Positions 17,853 through 25,917 of a stretch of 64,000 nucleotides of DNA are shown here, piece after piece; within the stretch, counting starts at the first letter, position 1; each line of letters starts with the position of its first letter. The notes beneath the pieces are model-generated. The model saw nothing but the letters and a program-made list of their open reading frames with translations. It did not search any database and was not told where the DNA came from. Origin of the DNA: Candidatus Aalborgicola lynettensis (GTDB lineage: Bacteria > Pseudomonadota > Gammaproteobacteria > Burkholderiales > Burkholderiaceae_C); NCBI GenBank assembly GCA_016719405.1, contig JADJZE010000018.1, positions 496,001 through 560,000 of the forward strand, given 5' to 3'. A program made the translations under genes and the position numbers.

Positions 17853-17883
17853 GGCTTGCGCAAGCAGCTATTAAAATAATAGC
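17853..17883 (+). repeat. Micro-repeat (type A) immediately upstream of ruvC
   Basis: TTGCGCAAGCAGCTAT, an A-rich centre and AATAGC, ending directly at the ruvC start codon. It occupies the place of the expected ribosome-binding site, and no good Shine-Dalgarno sequence is visible there. Confidence 0.6.
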
Positions 17884-18435
17884 ATGCGAATCCTCGGCAT
17901 CGACCCAGGCCTGCGCACCACGGGCTTTGGCGTCATCGACGCCGAAGGCGCCGCGCTGCGCTACGTGGCCAGTGGCACCATACGCACCGAGCATTTGGAC
18001 ACCCGCGCCCTGCCCGCACGGCTCAAGGTGCTGTTTGACGGCGTGAGCGAAGTGGTGCAGCGCTACCAGCCCGACTGCGCGGTGGTCGAGATTGTGTTTG
18101 TCAACGTCAACCCCCAATCCACCCTGTTGCTGGGGCAGGCACGGGGCGCCTGTGTGACCGCCTTGGTAACGCGTGATTTGGCCGTGGCCGAATACACCGC
18201 ACTGCAAATGAAACAGGCCGTGGTGGGCTACGGGCGCGCCGACAAGGCACAAATCCAATCCATGGTGCAGCGCCTGCTGGCGCTGCCCGGCCTGCCCGGC
18301 CCCGACGCGGCCGACGCGCTGGGCCTGGCCATTACCCACGCCCATGCAGGTGGTGCCATGGCCCGGTTGGCCCTAGCCGGCAGCCCGGGGAGCAAAACGT
18401 CGGCAAGAAGCTACAAGGCCGGGCGCAGCCGGTAG
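17884..18435 (+). CDS. ruvC: Crossover junction endodeoxyribonuclease RuvC
   Basis: A 183-residue Holliday-junction resolvase. Asp7 in MRILGIDPGLRTTGFGVI, a glutamate in VVEIVFVNVNPQSTLLLGQARG (near 70) and two aspartates in GPDAADALGLAITHAH (near 140) make up the acidic catalytic set. It resolves junctions with RuvAB, which are not in this window. Its last 121 bp are present again, with several substitutions, at 19303-19423. Confidence 0.95.
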   Translation: MRILGIDPGLRTTGFGVIDAEGAALRYVASGTIRTEHLDTRALPARLKVLFDGVSEVVQRYQPDCAVVEIVFVNVNPQSTLLLGQARGACVTALVTRDLAVAEYTALQMKQAVVGYGRADKAQIQSMVQRLLALPGLPGPDAADALGLAITHAHAGGAMARLALAGSPGSKTSARSYKAGRSR

Positions 18436-18457
18436 CAGACGGCCTGGATTCATGAAA

Positions 18458-18499
18458 GTTAGGCGATAGCATGAAGTAACGCGGCGCATCGCCCATAAC
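18458..18499. repeat. Imperfect inverted repeat downstream of ruvC
   Basis: GTTAGGCGAT (18458-18467) and ATCGCCCATAAC (18488-18499) pair with one bulge. There is no T-run, so it is not a simple terminator. The arms resemble integron core sequences only superficially. Confidence 0.4.
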
Positions 18500-18502
18500 T
18501 TT

Positions 18503-18556
18503 GTGCGCCCAGCTTGCACACAGGGCGCACGGATGGGTTTGGCGCCCTATTTTTTG
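18503..18556 (+). terminator. Putative terminator with overlapping alternative hairpin after ruvC
   Basis: GGGCGC (18523-18528) pairs with GCGCCC (18542-18547), followed by TATTTTTT, a plausible intrinsic terminator. The same left arm can instead pair upstream: GTGCGCCC (18503-18510) with GGGCGCAC (18523-18530). The two hairpins exclude each other. Confidence 0.5.
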
Positions 18557-18600
18557 CTAGCATGGGCATCCGCTTCAAAGCAGCCCCAGGACGCCCAAGA

Positions 18601-18840
18601 ATGACAACCGTTCACATCGAATTGCCCGACACCACTGCACTGGCGGCAAGCGCCGCTGGGTTACTGACACCGCAGGCATTGGAGCGGCTACTAAATGAAG
18701 CGCTGCGCAAACGCGAAGTTGCCAATTCATTACTGTCGATTGCAGGCCAAGTCGCCGCTGCGGGCATCGCCCCCATGAGCATGGAAGAAATCAATGCCGA
18801 GGTGAAGGCGGCGCGCGCTGAACGCGGCCCGTTGAACTGA
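18601..18840 (+). CDS. Antitoxin component of a PIN-type toxin-antitoxin pair
   Basis: A 79-residue protein: an N-terminal strand (TTVHIELPD), two short helices with TPQALERLLNEALRKRE, and a C-terminal MSMEEINAEVKAARAERG tail typical of small antitoxins that wrap around PIN toxins. It lies 6 bp upstream of the PIN gene, the usual order. I cannot place it in a named antitoxin family. The pair sits in an insertion between ruvC and a chimeric repeat of cdsA/ruvC 3' sequence, so it was probably acquired. Confidence 0.7.
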   Translation: MTTVHIELPDTTALAASAAGLLTPQALERLLNEALRKREVANSLLSIAGQVAAAGIAPMSMEEINAEVKAARAERGPLN

Positions 18841-18846
18841 AGCCCA

Positions 18847-19268
18847 ATGCGGGCAGTTATCGACACCAACGTGCTGCTATCGGCGTTGCTGTGGGGCGGC
18901 GCACCGCACGCCGTTTTGGAGCATGCGCGCAATGGAACGTTAACACTAATCAGCAGCCCCGCATTATTGGCAGAATTGGCCCGCGTCATGGAGCGCCCCA
19001 AGTTTGATGCGATTTGTCTCCGCTCCAATACGTCGCGGTCCCACACATTGACAGACGTGCGGCAACTTATCGAAGTGATTGATCCGCCACCTTTGGCACA
19101 ACCAGTGTGTCGCGACAAAGATGATGACGCAGTACTGGCACTGGCGCTTGCGGCACAGGCAGACATGATCGTCTCGGGGACGATGATTTGTTATCGATCA
19201 ATCTCTTTGAAGGGATACCGATTCTTTCCCCTGCACAGGCACTGCACAAGATACTCGATACGCTTTAG
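18847..19268 (+). pseudogene. PIN-domain toxin, frameshifted
   Basis: The first frame gives MRAVIDTNVLLSALLWGG (first acidic residue of the PIN fold), SSPALLAELARVMERPKF and CRDKDDDAVLALALAAQADMIVSG, all typical of COG1569-type PIN RNases. It then runs out of frame at the GGGG at 19176-19179. One extra G would restore DDDLLSINLFEGIPILSPAQ and a stop at 19266-19268, the normal end of the family. The toxin as read is therefore broken near its last catalytic aspartates. Loss of one G from a homopolymer is compatible with inactivation or with a sequencing error. Confidence 0.8.
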
Positions 19269-19277
19269 CCCTCCAAC

Positions 19278-19423
19278 GCGACTGCGGCATTCCCAACTGG
19301 GGCGCGCTGGGCCTGGCCATTACCCACGCCCATGCGGGCAGCGCCATGGCCCGACTGGCCCAAGCCGGCAGCCCGGGGAGCAAAACGTCGGCAAGAAGCT
19401 ACAAGGCCGGGCGCAGCCGGTAG
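19278..19423 (+). repeat. Chimeric scar: cdsA 3' segment fused to ruvC 3' end
   Basis: 19278-19313 repeats cdsA 17694-17729 with one visible change, and 19303-19423 repeats ruvC 18315-18435 (121 bp including the stop codon, with several changes). The join is the 11-bp CGCGCTGGGCC that cdsA (17719-17729) and ruvC (18315-18325) share, so the internal ~590 bp of a duplicated cdsA-ruvC block has been lost between the two copies of this short homology. Confidence 0.85.
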
Positions 19424-19445
19424 AAATCGCGTCGTCCAGCCTTGC

Positions 19446-19506
19446 GTGCACCCCACACAGCAATAGGTATGGCATATACTGGATTTGCCCTACGTGGGGC
19501 GTGCAC
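19446..19506 (+). promoter_or_regulatory. Putative promoter/operator region of the DUF3015 gene
   Basis: An imperfect inverted repeat (GTGCACCCCAC at 19446-19456, GTGGGGCGTGCAC at 19494-19506) flanks a TATACT -10-like hexamer (19475-19480). No -35 at correct spacing is convincing. The symmetry suggests a regulator site around the promoter. Confidence 0.3.
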
Positions 19507-19552
19507 ACAGCGCCCAGTCGCTCACTCTGGGACTCACATTCAAGGAAACAAC

Positions 19553-20038
19553 ATGAAGAAAATTATTCTGGCCTCCGCCATCGTGCTGGCTTCGACTGCT
19601 TCGTTTGCAGCAGCAAACAACGTGGGTTGCGGTTTGGGAACCGTGGTCATGGGCGGACAGTCCGGCCCCGGCCCCCAGGTTCTTGCGGTGACAACCAACG
19701 GCACGTTTGGCAGCCAGACCTTCGGCATTTCGTCCGGCACCTCGGGTTGCTCGCGTGATGGCGTGGTGCCTGCCAACAAAATTTCCATGTCCTTCATCGA
19801 AGGCAACCAGTCCCGCCTGGCGCGCGATATGTCCGCCGGCCAAGGTGAAACGTTAGCCGGCCTGGCCAGTGTGCTGCAGGTGGCCGAGGCGGACACCGCC
19901 ACGTTCTCCTCCGTGCTGAAAGACAACTACGGCCGGATTTTTGTCCGCGCCGACATGTCGGGTGCGGATGTGTTGTCCAACATCCGCCAGGTTTTGGCCA
20001 ACGACGCAGCGCTCAAGAGCTACGCCACCAACATCTAA
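19553..20038 (+). CDS. DUF3015 family periplasmic protein
   Basis: A 161-residue protein with a clear Sec signal peptide (MKKIILASAIVLASTASFAA, cleavage after residue about 20). The mature part starts NNVGCGLGTVVMGGQSG and contains FGISSGTSGCSRDG, the spaced cysteine pattern of DUF3015. Function unknown to me; family members are exported. GGAAAC precedes the ATG. A strong bidirectional terminator follows. Confidence 0.85.
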   Translation: MKKIILASAIVLASTASFAAANNVGCGLGTVVMGGQSGPGPQVLAVTTNGTFGSQTFGISSGTSGCSRDGVVPANKISMSFIEGNQSRLARDMSAGQGETLAGLASVLQVAEADTATFSSVLKDNYGRIFVRADMSGADVLSNIRQVLANDAALKSYATNI

Positions 20039-20064
20039 GCGCCACCCCGGCGCCTTGGCGCCGC

Positions 20065-20100
20065 CAATAAAAAAGCCCGTTGCGACGGGCTTTTTTATTG
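20065..20100. terminator. Bidirectional intrinsic terminator
   Basis: A perfect 16-bp inverted repeat (20065-20080 with 20085-20100, loop TGCG) with AAAAAAGCCCG / CGGGCTTTTTT. It terminates the DUF3015 gene on the plus strand and the lysine fermentation operon, which ends at 20170, on the minus strand. Confidence 0.92.
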
Positions 20101-20169
20101 GCGGCCGAATACCCCCACGTACTGCAGGATCGTGGCGCGCGATTGGGCCCTTATCGTTCCCCTGCGCAC

Positions 20170-20982
20170 TCAGCGTACACCCAATATCCGCCGCGCCTCC
20201 TGGGGTGTGGCCACTGCCCGGTCCAACTCGGTGGCGATGCGCCCGATGCGTGCCACCAGCTGCGCGTTGCTGCTGGCGAGTTCCCCCTTGCGGTAGTACA
20301 CATTGTCTTCAAAGCCCACGCGCACGTGGCCGCCCAGCACCATGGCCAGGGTGGCCAGTGGCAACTGGGCAGCGCCAATGCCGGCCACGGTCCAGGTGGC
20401 GCCTGCGGGCAGTTCGGACAGCAGGTACATCAGCGCCTGCGGTGTGCCGGGCATGGCGCCGGGAATACCCAGCACCAGGTCGAAGTGGGCGGGGGCATCG
20501 AGCAGGCCCTTGGCCAGCCAGCGTTTGGCGGTGGCCAGCATGCCGCTGTCGAAAATCTCCAGCTCGGCCTTGACGCCGTTGGCGCGAATTTCGCGCGCGA
20601 ACACTTCCATGTCGGCCGGCGCGTTCAGGAACACGTCGCCCCCGAAGTTCACCGAGCCCATGGAGAGCGTGGCCATTTCAGGGCGCAGCGTGACGGGGGC
20701 CAGGCGCTCCTGCGGCGTCATGCCCACGGCGCCGCCGGTACTCACCTGCACGATCACGTCGCAGCGCTGCTTCACCTCGGCGATGATTTGGCGGTAGACC
20801 TCTTTATCTTGCGTGGGAGCGCCATCCGCCAAGCGGCCATGCACGTGAACAATGGATGCACCGGCTTGCGCGCACTCGGCGGCGGCGATGCCGATTTCTT
20901 GCGGCGTGAGCGGCAGGGCCGGTTGCTGTGCGCGGGTGACCTCGGCACCGGTCAGGGCGGCGGTGATGATCAAGGGTGTCAT
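20170..20982 (-). CDS. kce: 3-keto-5-aminohexanoate cleavage enzyme (BKACE family)
   Basis: A 270-residue beta-keto acid cleavage enzyme. The TIM-barrel zinc ligands are visible in ASIVHVHGRLADG (HxH, around residue 46), with STGGAVGMTPQERLAP and SVNFGGDVFLN further on. In lysine fermentation Kce condenses 3-keto-5-aminohexanoate with acetyl-CoA to give 3-aminobutyryl-CoA and acetoacetate. The family accepts several beta-keto acids, but the neighbouring kamDE, kdd and kal fix the likely substrate. It is the last gene of the operon. Start MTPLIITAALTG at 20982, 10 bp after kal. Confidence 0.9.
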   Translation of the reverse strand: MTPLIITAALTGAEVTRAQQPALPLTPQEIGIAAAECAQAGASIVHVHGRLADGAPTQDKEVYRQIIAEVKQRCDVIVQVSTGGAVGMTPQERLAPVTLRPEMATLSMGSVNFGGDVFLNAPADMEVFAREIRANGVKAELEIFDSGMLATAKRWLAKGLLDAPAHFDLVLGIPGAMPGTPQALMYLLSELPAGATWTVAGIGAAQLPLATLAMVLGGHVRVGFEDNVYYRKGELASSNAQLVARIGRIATELDRAVATPQEARRILGVR

Positions 20983-20992
20983 GGCCAATTCC

Positions 20993-21412
20993 TTAGCGTG
21001 CCTGCGATAGCGGCCCGCGCTGGCACTCGGCGGGCACCACACAGGTACCGCTGGCGCGACAGACCACCACGGGGGGGGCGAGCACGTCGCAGGCCGAGGG
21101 CTGGCCTTCTACCTGGGCACTGGCAATAACCTTGCGTGCCTCGAACGTCATCGCGCGCGAGGTCTTGCCCATTCGGGTGATAGTGCCCACGGCCTCAATG
21201 TAGTCGCCCGCGCGCACGGGGGCGAGAAACTCCACCTTGTCGTAGGCCACGAACAGGCCCTCGTCGCCGTCGCTGCGGATCAGCAGTTCGGTGGCCACGT
21301 CGCCAAACAGTTGCAGCATCTTGGCGCCGTCCACGAGCTTGCCGGCATAGTGGGCGTCGTGCGCGCCCATGCGCAGGCGGATCATGCTGGTGATGGAGGT
21401 GGTGTCGGTCAT
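20993..21412 (-). CDS. kal: 3-aminobutyryl-CoA ammonia lyase
   Basis: A 139-residue hot-dog-fold protein. IRLRMGAHDAHYAGKLVDGAKMLQLFGDVATELLIRSDGDEG is the Kal signature, and the thioesterase-like core continues FVAYDKVEFLAPVRAGDYIEAVGTI. It deaminates 3-aminobutyryl-CoA to crotonyl-CoA, releasing the second ammonia of lysine fermentation. It sits between kamE (21-bp gap) and kce (10-bp gap). Confidence 0.88.
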   Translation of the reverse strand: MTDTTSITSMIRLRMGAHDAHYAGKLVDGAKMLQLFGDVATELLIRSDGDEGLFVAYDKVEFLAPVRAGDYIEAVGTITRMGKTSRAMTFEARKVIASAQVEGQPSACDVLAPPVVVCRASGTCVVPAECQRGPLSQAR

Positions 21413-21433
21413 GGGGTGCTCCTTGCTGTTGCG

Positions 21434-22201
21434 TCAGGCGGCTTTGCGCTTGTTCCATTCGTCGATGGCGAAAGAGGCCACGTTTTCCGCATAGCTGCCG
21501 GGGCCAAAACCGGCATCAAAACCCAGCTCCTTGGCCAGCTCGTGGCTGATGCGCGGGCCGCCCACTACCAAGATTACCTTCTCGCGCAGACCCTCGGCCT
21601 CCAGGATGTCGGACAAGCGGGTGAGGTTGTCCAAGTGGATATTCTTTTGCGTCACCACTTGCGACACCAGAATCACGTCGGCTTTTTCTTCGATGGCGCG
21701 CGCCACCAGGTCTTCCGAATCCACCTGCGCGCCCATGTTGATGGCGCGCACCTCGTGGTAGCTCTCCAGCCCCTTGTGGCCGTTGAAGCCCTTCATGTTC
21801 ATGATGGCGTCGATGCCCACGGTGTGGGCGTCGGTCTCGATGCAGGCGCCCACCACCACCATCTTGCGGCCCATGGTGCTGGCAATTTTGGTGTTGATGG
21901 CGTCCTTGTCCAGCACCTCGAATTCCGGCTTGGCCACCTTGATGCGGGCCATGTCCACCCGGTGCTTGCACTGGCCGTAGACCACGTAGAAGGAAAAGCC
22001 CTGGCCCATGTCTTCGCTGTGCACCACCGAGGGTTCCTCCAGGCCCATCTGCAACGCCAGCTGGCGTGCGGCTTCCTTGCTGTTTTCGTCCAGCGCAACG
22101 GGCAGGGTGAAGGAGACTTGCACGCGCCCGTCGTCCTGGGTGTCGCCGTAGGGTTTGATCCAGCGCGGCGTGTGTTCTTCGATGGAGTGGTCGGTGCTCA
22201 T
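21434..22201 (-). CDS. kamE: Lysine 5,6-aminomutase beta subunit
   Basis: A 255-residue cobalamin-binding subunit. DAHTVG (DxHxxG, lower-ligand His at residue 126) and Lys137 in MNMKGF, 11 residues on, correspond to the B12 ligand and the pyridoxal phosphate lysine of the Clostridium enzyme. VILVVGGPRIS closes the Rossmann-like B12 domain. With KamD it moves the terminal amino group of beta-lysine (or D-lysine) from carbon 6 to 5. ATG at 22201 overlaps the kamD stop (ATGA), matching the need for equal subunits. Confidence 0.95.
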   Translation of the reverse strand: MSTDHSIEEHTPRWIKPYGDTQDDGRVQVSFTLPVALDENSKEAARQLALQMGLEEPSVVHSEDMGQGFSFYVVYGQCKHRVDMARIKVAKPEFEVLDKDAINTKIASTMGRKMVVVGACIETDAHTVGIDAIMNMKGFNGHKGLESYHEVRAINMGAQVDSEDLVARAIEEKADVILVSQVVTQKNIHLDNLTRLSDILEAEGLREKVILVVGGPRISHELAKELGFDAGFGPGSYAENVASFAIDEWNKRKAA

Positions 22202-23760
22202 GCTGCAGCTCCTTGCGCGCCTTGGGGCAACATCAGTTCGGGGAAGGGGTTGTAGTAGTCGGCGTCCTTGTCGAGCACGCCGTCCAGGCCCTTGCCGCCG
22301 GTCAGTGTGCGCGAGATGTCGGCAAAGGTGCCCTGGGCGATGGCGGCGGGCAAGCCGGTGCGCTCGATCTCGGCCAGGATGTCTTCCGTTTCCTGCAACA
22401 CCTGCTGGGCGCGGCGCTCGATCTGGCCACCGGGGGTGAACTGAATCTCGGCGTGCAGGTCGCGCATGGTGCCAAACACGTACTTGGCGTTCTGTACCGA
22501 GAGGAAGCGATCCTGAATGAAGGGGGTGTGGATGGCCTCGGTCATCATGCCCAGCAGGTGGATGTTTTGCTGCGTCAGCACCGAGACGGTGTTGAACAGC
22601 GTGTCTTGTACCTGGCCCTTGAAGATATTGCCGGTCATGAACTTGGTGGGCGGCATGTACTTGAGCGACGCCTCGGGGAACACCTGGCGGATGAGCTGGG
22701 CGTGCGCCAGTTCCCACAAGAAGCCGTTTTCCAGCTCGGGGTTGATCTCAAACGCGTGGCCCAGACCCATCTGCCATGGCTCCAGGCCCGAGATATAGGC
22801 AAACTGTTCGTTGATCAGGTCCGAGGCCAGCACGGTGTGGGCCGCTTCCACCGCGTCGGCCGTGGTGAGGTAGTTGTCTTCACCGGTGTTGATGATGATG
22901 CCCGCATAGGCGTTGACCATGCGCGAGAAGAACTGATCGACAAAGGTGCGCTGCATGTTGATGTCGCGGAAGATGATGCCGTACATCGAGTCGTTGAGCA
23001 TCATGTCCAGCCGCTCCATGGCGCCCATGGCCGCGATTTCGGGCATGCACAGGCCCGAGCAGTAGTTGGTCAGGCGGATGTAGCGGCCGATTTTTTGCCC
23101 CACTTCGTCCAGCGCCGCGCGCATGAGCTTGAAGTTTTCCTGCGTGGCGTAGGTGCCGCCAAAGCCTTCGGTGGTGGCGCCAAAAGGCACGTAGTCCAGC
23201 AGACTCTGGCCGGTGGAGCGGATCACGGCAATGATGTCGGCGCCCTGCTCGGCGGCGGCGCGCGCCTGTTTGATGTCTTCAAATATGTTGCCCGTGGCCA
23301 CGATGAGGTAGAGCCACGGTGCCTTGCCTTCGCCCAGGGTGCGCAGGTAGTGGTCGCGCTGGGCGCGGTTGGCGGCAATGCGCGCGCACATGGTCTGCGC
23401 CAAAGCGCGGGCCTGGGTACGTGCAGCGTCCAGGTCAGCGGGACGTGCCAGTTCAAGCGTGCCTTGGGCCACGCGTTCGGCCACGGCCTGAGCGCTGAGG
23501 CCGTGCTTCGCCATGGCGGCAGCCAGCACCGGGGCGGCACCCAGGGACAGCAGACCCTGCGCGCGCAGGTGGTCTACCAACCGGTTGGGCAGCGGAACCT
23601 GGTTTTCGTCCACACCATCCACGCCCAGCAGGCGCACGGTGGCGCGCTCCACGGTGGTGGTGGTGCGCCGGTGCATACCGTCAAAGACCTGGTGCGCAAT
23701 TTTGCGGGCGCTGGCCCGTGCGCGGTCGATCTGGGCGGCGTCGAGTTGGAGTTGTGCCAT
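22198..23760 (-). CDS. kamD: Lysine 5,6-aminomutase alpha subunit
   Basis: A 520-residue catalytic subunit, close to the length of the Clostridium and Fusobacterium proteins. Characteristic stretches are VATGNIFEDIKQARAAAEQGADIIAVIRSTGQSLLDYVPFGATTEGFGGTYATQENFK and KYMPPTKFMTGNIFKGQVQDT. It provides the TIM-barrel in which adenosylcobalamin and pyridoxal phosphate act. It starts 17 bp after the KamB-like gene and overlaps kamE by 4 bp. Confidence 0.95.
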   Translation of the reverse strand: MAQLQLDAAQIDRARASARKIAHQVFDGMHRRTTTTVERATVRLLGVDGVDENQVPLPNRLVDHLRAQGLLSLGAAPVLAAAMAKHGLSAQAVAERVAQGTLELARPADLDAARTQARALAQTMCARIAANRAQRDHYLRTLGEGKAPWLYLIVATGNIFEDIKQARAAAEQGADIIAVIRSTGQSLLDYVPFGATTEGFGGTYATQENFKLMRAALDEVGQKIGRYIRLTNYCSGLCMPEIAAMGAMERLDMMLNDSMYGIIFRDINMQRTFVDQFFSRMVNAYAGIIINTGEDNYLTTADAVEAAHTVLASDLINEQFAYISGLEPWQMGLGHAFEINPELENGFLWELAHAQLIRQVFPEASLKYMPPTKFMTGNIFKGQVQDTLFNTVSVLTQQNIHLLGMMTEAIHTPFIQDRFLSVQNAKYVFGTMRDLHAEIQFTPGGQIERRAQQVLQETEDILAEIERTGLPAAIAQGTFADISRTLTGGKGLDGVLDKDADYYNPFPELMLPQGAQGAAA

Positions 23761-23777
23761 GGTGTATTCGATCGCAA

Positions 23778-24848
23778 TCAGGGGTGGAGCAGCACGTCGC
23801 ACACCACATGCTCGGCCAGCGCGTCTTGCGCCTGGGCCAGAAAGTCGTGTGCGTCGAAGCTGCCACCAAAAGGAGAAAAGGGGTTGAGCGTGATGCCCGC
23901 CAGGCGGATGGCGCGCAGGGCGCGCACCCGGCCGCCCTGGCGCGCAAACGCGGCCAGGTCCAGCGCGTCGATGAACAGTTTGGTGCCGTCCGCCACCACC
24001 AGGGTCAGACCCGGGTGGTCTGCCAGGAGCGTGCCCAGGGCCTGCCACAGGCGCTGCGCGACGGCGCCAGACACTGCTACTGTGGCCACGTCGGCGCCTT
24101 GGAGTGCCAGCAAGCGCGGCGCGGCGTTGAGCGTGGCGATGGGCTCCAGCAGCAGCGGTGCGCCATCGCGCCCCCACACACCTACGCCGCCACAGTCAAA
24201 GGCGGGCGCCACCTGGGCAGCCAGCGCGGCATCGGCCTGTGCCACACCCAAAATGGCCAGGCGGTCGCGGGTTTTGCGCAGCACATCTTGCACCCCGCCT
24301 CCGATGGCGGCGCCGGTGGCCAGCACCACGCCATCGGCAATGGCGGGCGAGGCATGGTGGCTGCGGCCCAGCGCGCCGTCGAGCAGCACCAGTTCAGCAC
24401 CGCACTGGCGAAGCAGGGCAATCACCCGCTGCTGGTCGTGGCTGCGTGAAGCACCGGCCACTTCCATCGCACCACCATCCAGCGCCTTGACCAGCACGAT
24501 CTCGCCCATGGGGCTGTCGATGCCAGTGCCCCCCAGCAGCCGCGTGCGCACCTTGGCGCGCAAGAGCGTGTCGCGCGCTGTGGCGACCAGGCAGCCATTC
24601 GTGACCCGCACCGGCGGCTTGGGGATGGAGAACACCTGGTCACGCTCCTCACCATCGCGGCCGATGGAGCTCAGGCCCACGGCCACGCCTGCAGCCTGTG
24701 CCTGTTCGAGCAGGTGGTTCAGGCACACGGTTTTGCCGGTGTTCTTGGTCATGCCCATTACCGCCACGGTGCGCAGGCCCATGCCCTGCACACGCGCCCA
24801 CAGGGGGCTGGCGTGCTGTGCTTGCATAGGACGGACGGGCGCGCGCAT
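23778..24848 (-). CDS. kamB: KamB-like P-loop protein (lysine 5,6-aminomutase reactivase component)
   Basis: A 356-residue protein with a Walker A-like loop VMGMTKNTGKT at about residues 30-40, then SIGRDGEERDQVF and VLLDGALGRSHHASPAIADGVVLATGAAI. This arrangement matches KamB proteins next to kamDE in lysine fermenters, thought to reactivate the B12 enzyme after cofactor damage, usually with a MutS-like KamC. No KamC gene is found here. A GTG start at 24863 overlapping kdd (15 bp longer) is the alternative. The symbol is from family resemblance and context. Confidence 0.75.
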   Translation of the reverse strand: MRAPVRPMQAQHASPLWARVQGMGLRTVAVMGMTKNTGKTVCLNHLLEQAQAAGVAVGLSSIGRDGEERDQVFSIPKPPVRVTNGCLVATARDTLLRAKVRTRLLGGTGIDSPMGEIVLVKALDGGAMEVAGASRSHDQQRVIALLRQCGAELVLLDGALGRSHHASPAIADGVVLATGAAIGGGVQDVLRKTRDRLAILGVAQADAALAAQVAPAFDCGGVGVWGRDGAPLLLEPIATLNAAPRLLALQGADVATVAVSGAVAQRLWQALGTLLADHPGLTLVVADGTKLFIDALDLAAFARQGGRVRALRAIRLAGITLNPFSPFGGSFDAHDFLAQAQDALAEHVVCDVLLHP

Positions 24849-24859
24849 GGAGGTTTCTC

Positions 24860-25897
24860 TCACACGTAAAGCGTTTCAAACAGGCTGCGCAGGCGCGGCG
24901 ACTCGCGTAAGAGCGCCAGCGCGTACACGGCGTGGTCTTTGGCGTAGCCGTTGCCCACGATCATGTCCACGTCTTTGCCCACACCTTCTGCGCCCAACGC
25001 GGCAGCGGTGAAGCTGGTGGCCATGGAGAAGAAATACACCGTGCCACGCTGGCGGGTGGCCAATATGCTGCCCATTTCGGTGTGCGGGATGTTGACGCAG
25101 TTGATCACCACGTCGGCCAAGCGGCCCTGGGTCACCCCGGCAATGGCGCGCAGCATGGCCACAGCATCGGTGGCGTCCACCTGCAGGGCGTGGTCCGCCC
25201 AGCCCAGTTCCTTCATGCGCTCACAGTCCCGGGCGAAAGGCGAAACACCGATGACGCAGCCGGCGGGGCCCGCGCGTTTGCGCGCTTCATACATGCACAG
25301 CGTGCCGGACTTGCCGCCGCCACCTACCACCAGCACGGTGTCGCCCGGTTGCACCAGGCGCGCGGTCTGGGCCGGGGCACCGGCCACGTCCAGAATGGCC
25401 AGGGCCACTTTTTCGGGGATGTCGGCGGGCAGCTTGGCGTACAGGCCGCTCTCGAACAGGATGGCCTGGCCGTCGATCTCCACCTGGTCTTGCGCCAAGT
25501 GCAGGGCGCGGATGCGCTCGATTTTCAAGGGCGTGAGCGACAGCGACACCAGGGTGGCAATTTTGTCGCCCACGCGCAAATCGGTCTTGCCCTGCAACGC
25601 AGAGCCGATGGCCGCCACGCGCCCAATGAGCATGCCACCTGAGCCCGTGACCGGGTTGTGGTGCTTGCCGCGCTGGGCCACGATGTCCAGAATCGCCGCT
25701 TCGATGCGCGCCGGGTCGCCCTCAGCGGCCTTCTTGATTTGCGTGAAGCTGGCGGCGTCGATGTTCAGGGCGTCGACGTCGATCAGGATCTCGTTGTCCC
25801 ACAGCGCCATGGAGTTGTCGATTTTCCAGGCGGGCTGGGGCAGCACGCCCTGGGGCTCGAGCACGCGGTGGGTTCCATAGGGGCAGCCGTGTTGCAT
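24860..25897 (-). CDS. kdd: L-erythro-3,5-diaminohexanoate dehydrogenase
   Basis: A 345-residue NAD(P)-dependent dehydrogenase. The Rossmann signature TVLVVGGGGKSGTLCMYEARKRAGPAG lies near residue 180, and the N-terminal GTHRVLEPQGVLPQPAWKIDN is typical of Kdd. It oxidises 3,5-diaminohexanoate to 5-amino-3-oxohexanoate with release of ammonia and links the aminomutase to Kce. Located between kamA (20-bp gap) and the KamB-like gene, on one transcript. Confidence 0.93.
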   Translation of the reverse strand: MQHGCPYGTHRVLEPQGVLPQPAWKIDNSMALWDNEILIDVDALNIDAASFTQIKKAAEGDPARIEAAILDIVAQRGKHHNPVTGSGGMLIGRVAAIGSALQGKTDLRVGDKIATLVSLSLTPLKIERIRALHLAQDQVEIDGQAILFESGLYAKLPADIPEKVALAILDVAGAPAQTARLVQPGDTVLVVGGGGKSGTLCMYEARKRAGPAGCVIGVSPFARDCERMKELGWADHALQVDATDAVAMLRAIAGVTQGRLADVVINCVNIPHTEMGSILATRQRGTVYFFSMATSFTAAALGAEGVGKDVDMIVGNGYAKDHAVYALALLRESPRLRSLFETLYV

Positions 25898-25917
25898 GTC
25901 GGTTGTTCCCTGTTTTC

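Noticed and set aside
18458..18499. Possible integron attC site (GTTAGGC ... GCCCATAAC)
   Set aside because: The arms are in the wrong relative order for an attC, the second core is imperfect and no integrase or cassette array is visible.
22213..25011. A 932-codon plus-strand open frame over kamD and kdd
   Set aside because: Antisense of well-identified pathway genes, an artefact of high GC at the third codon position.
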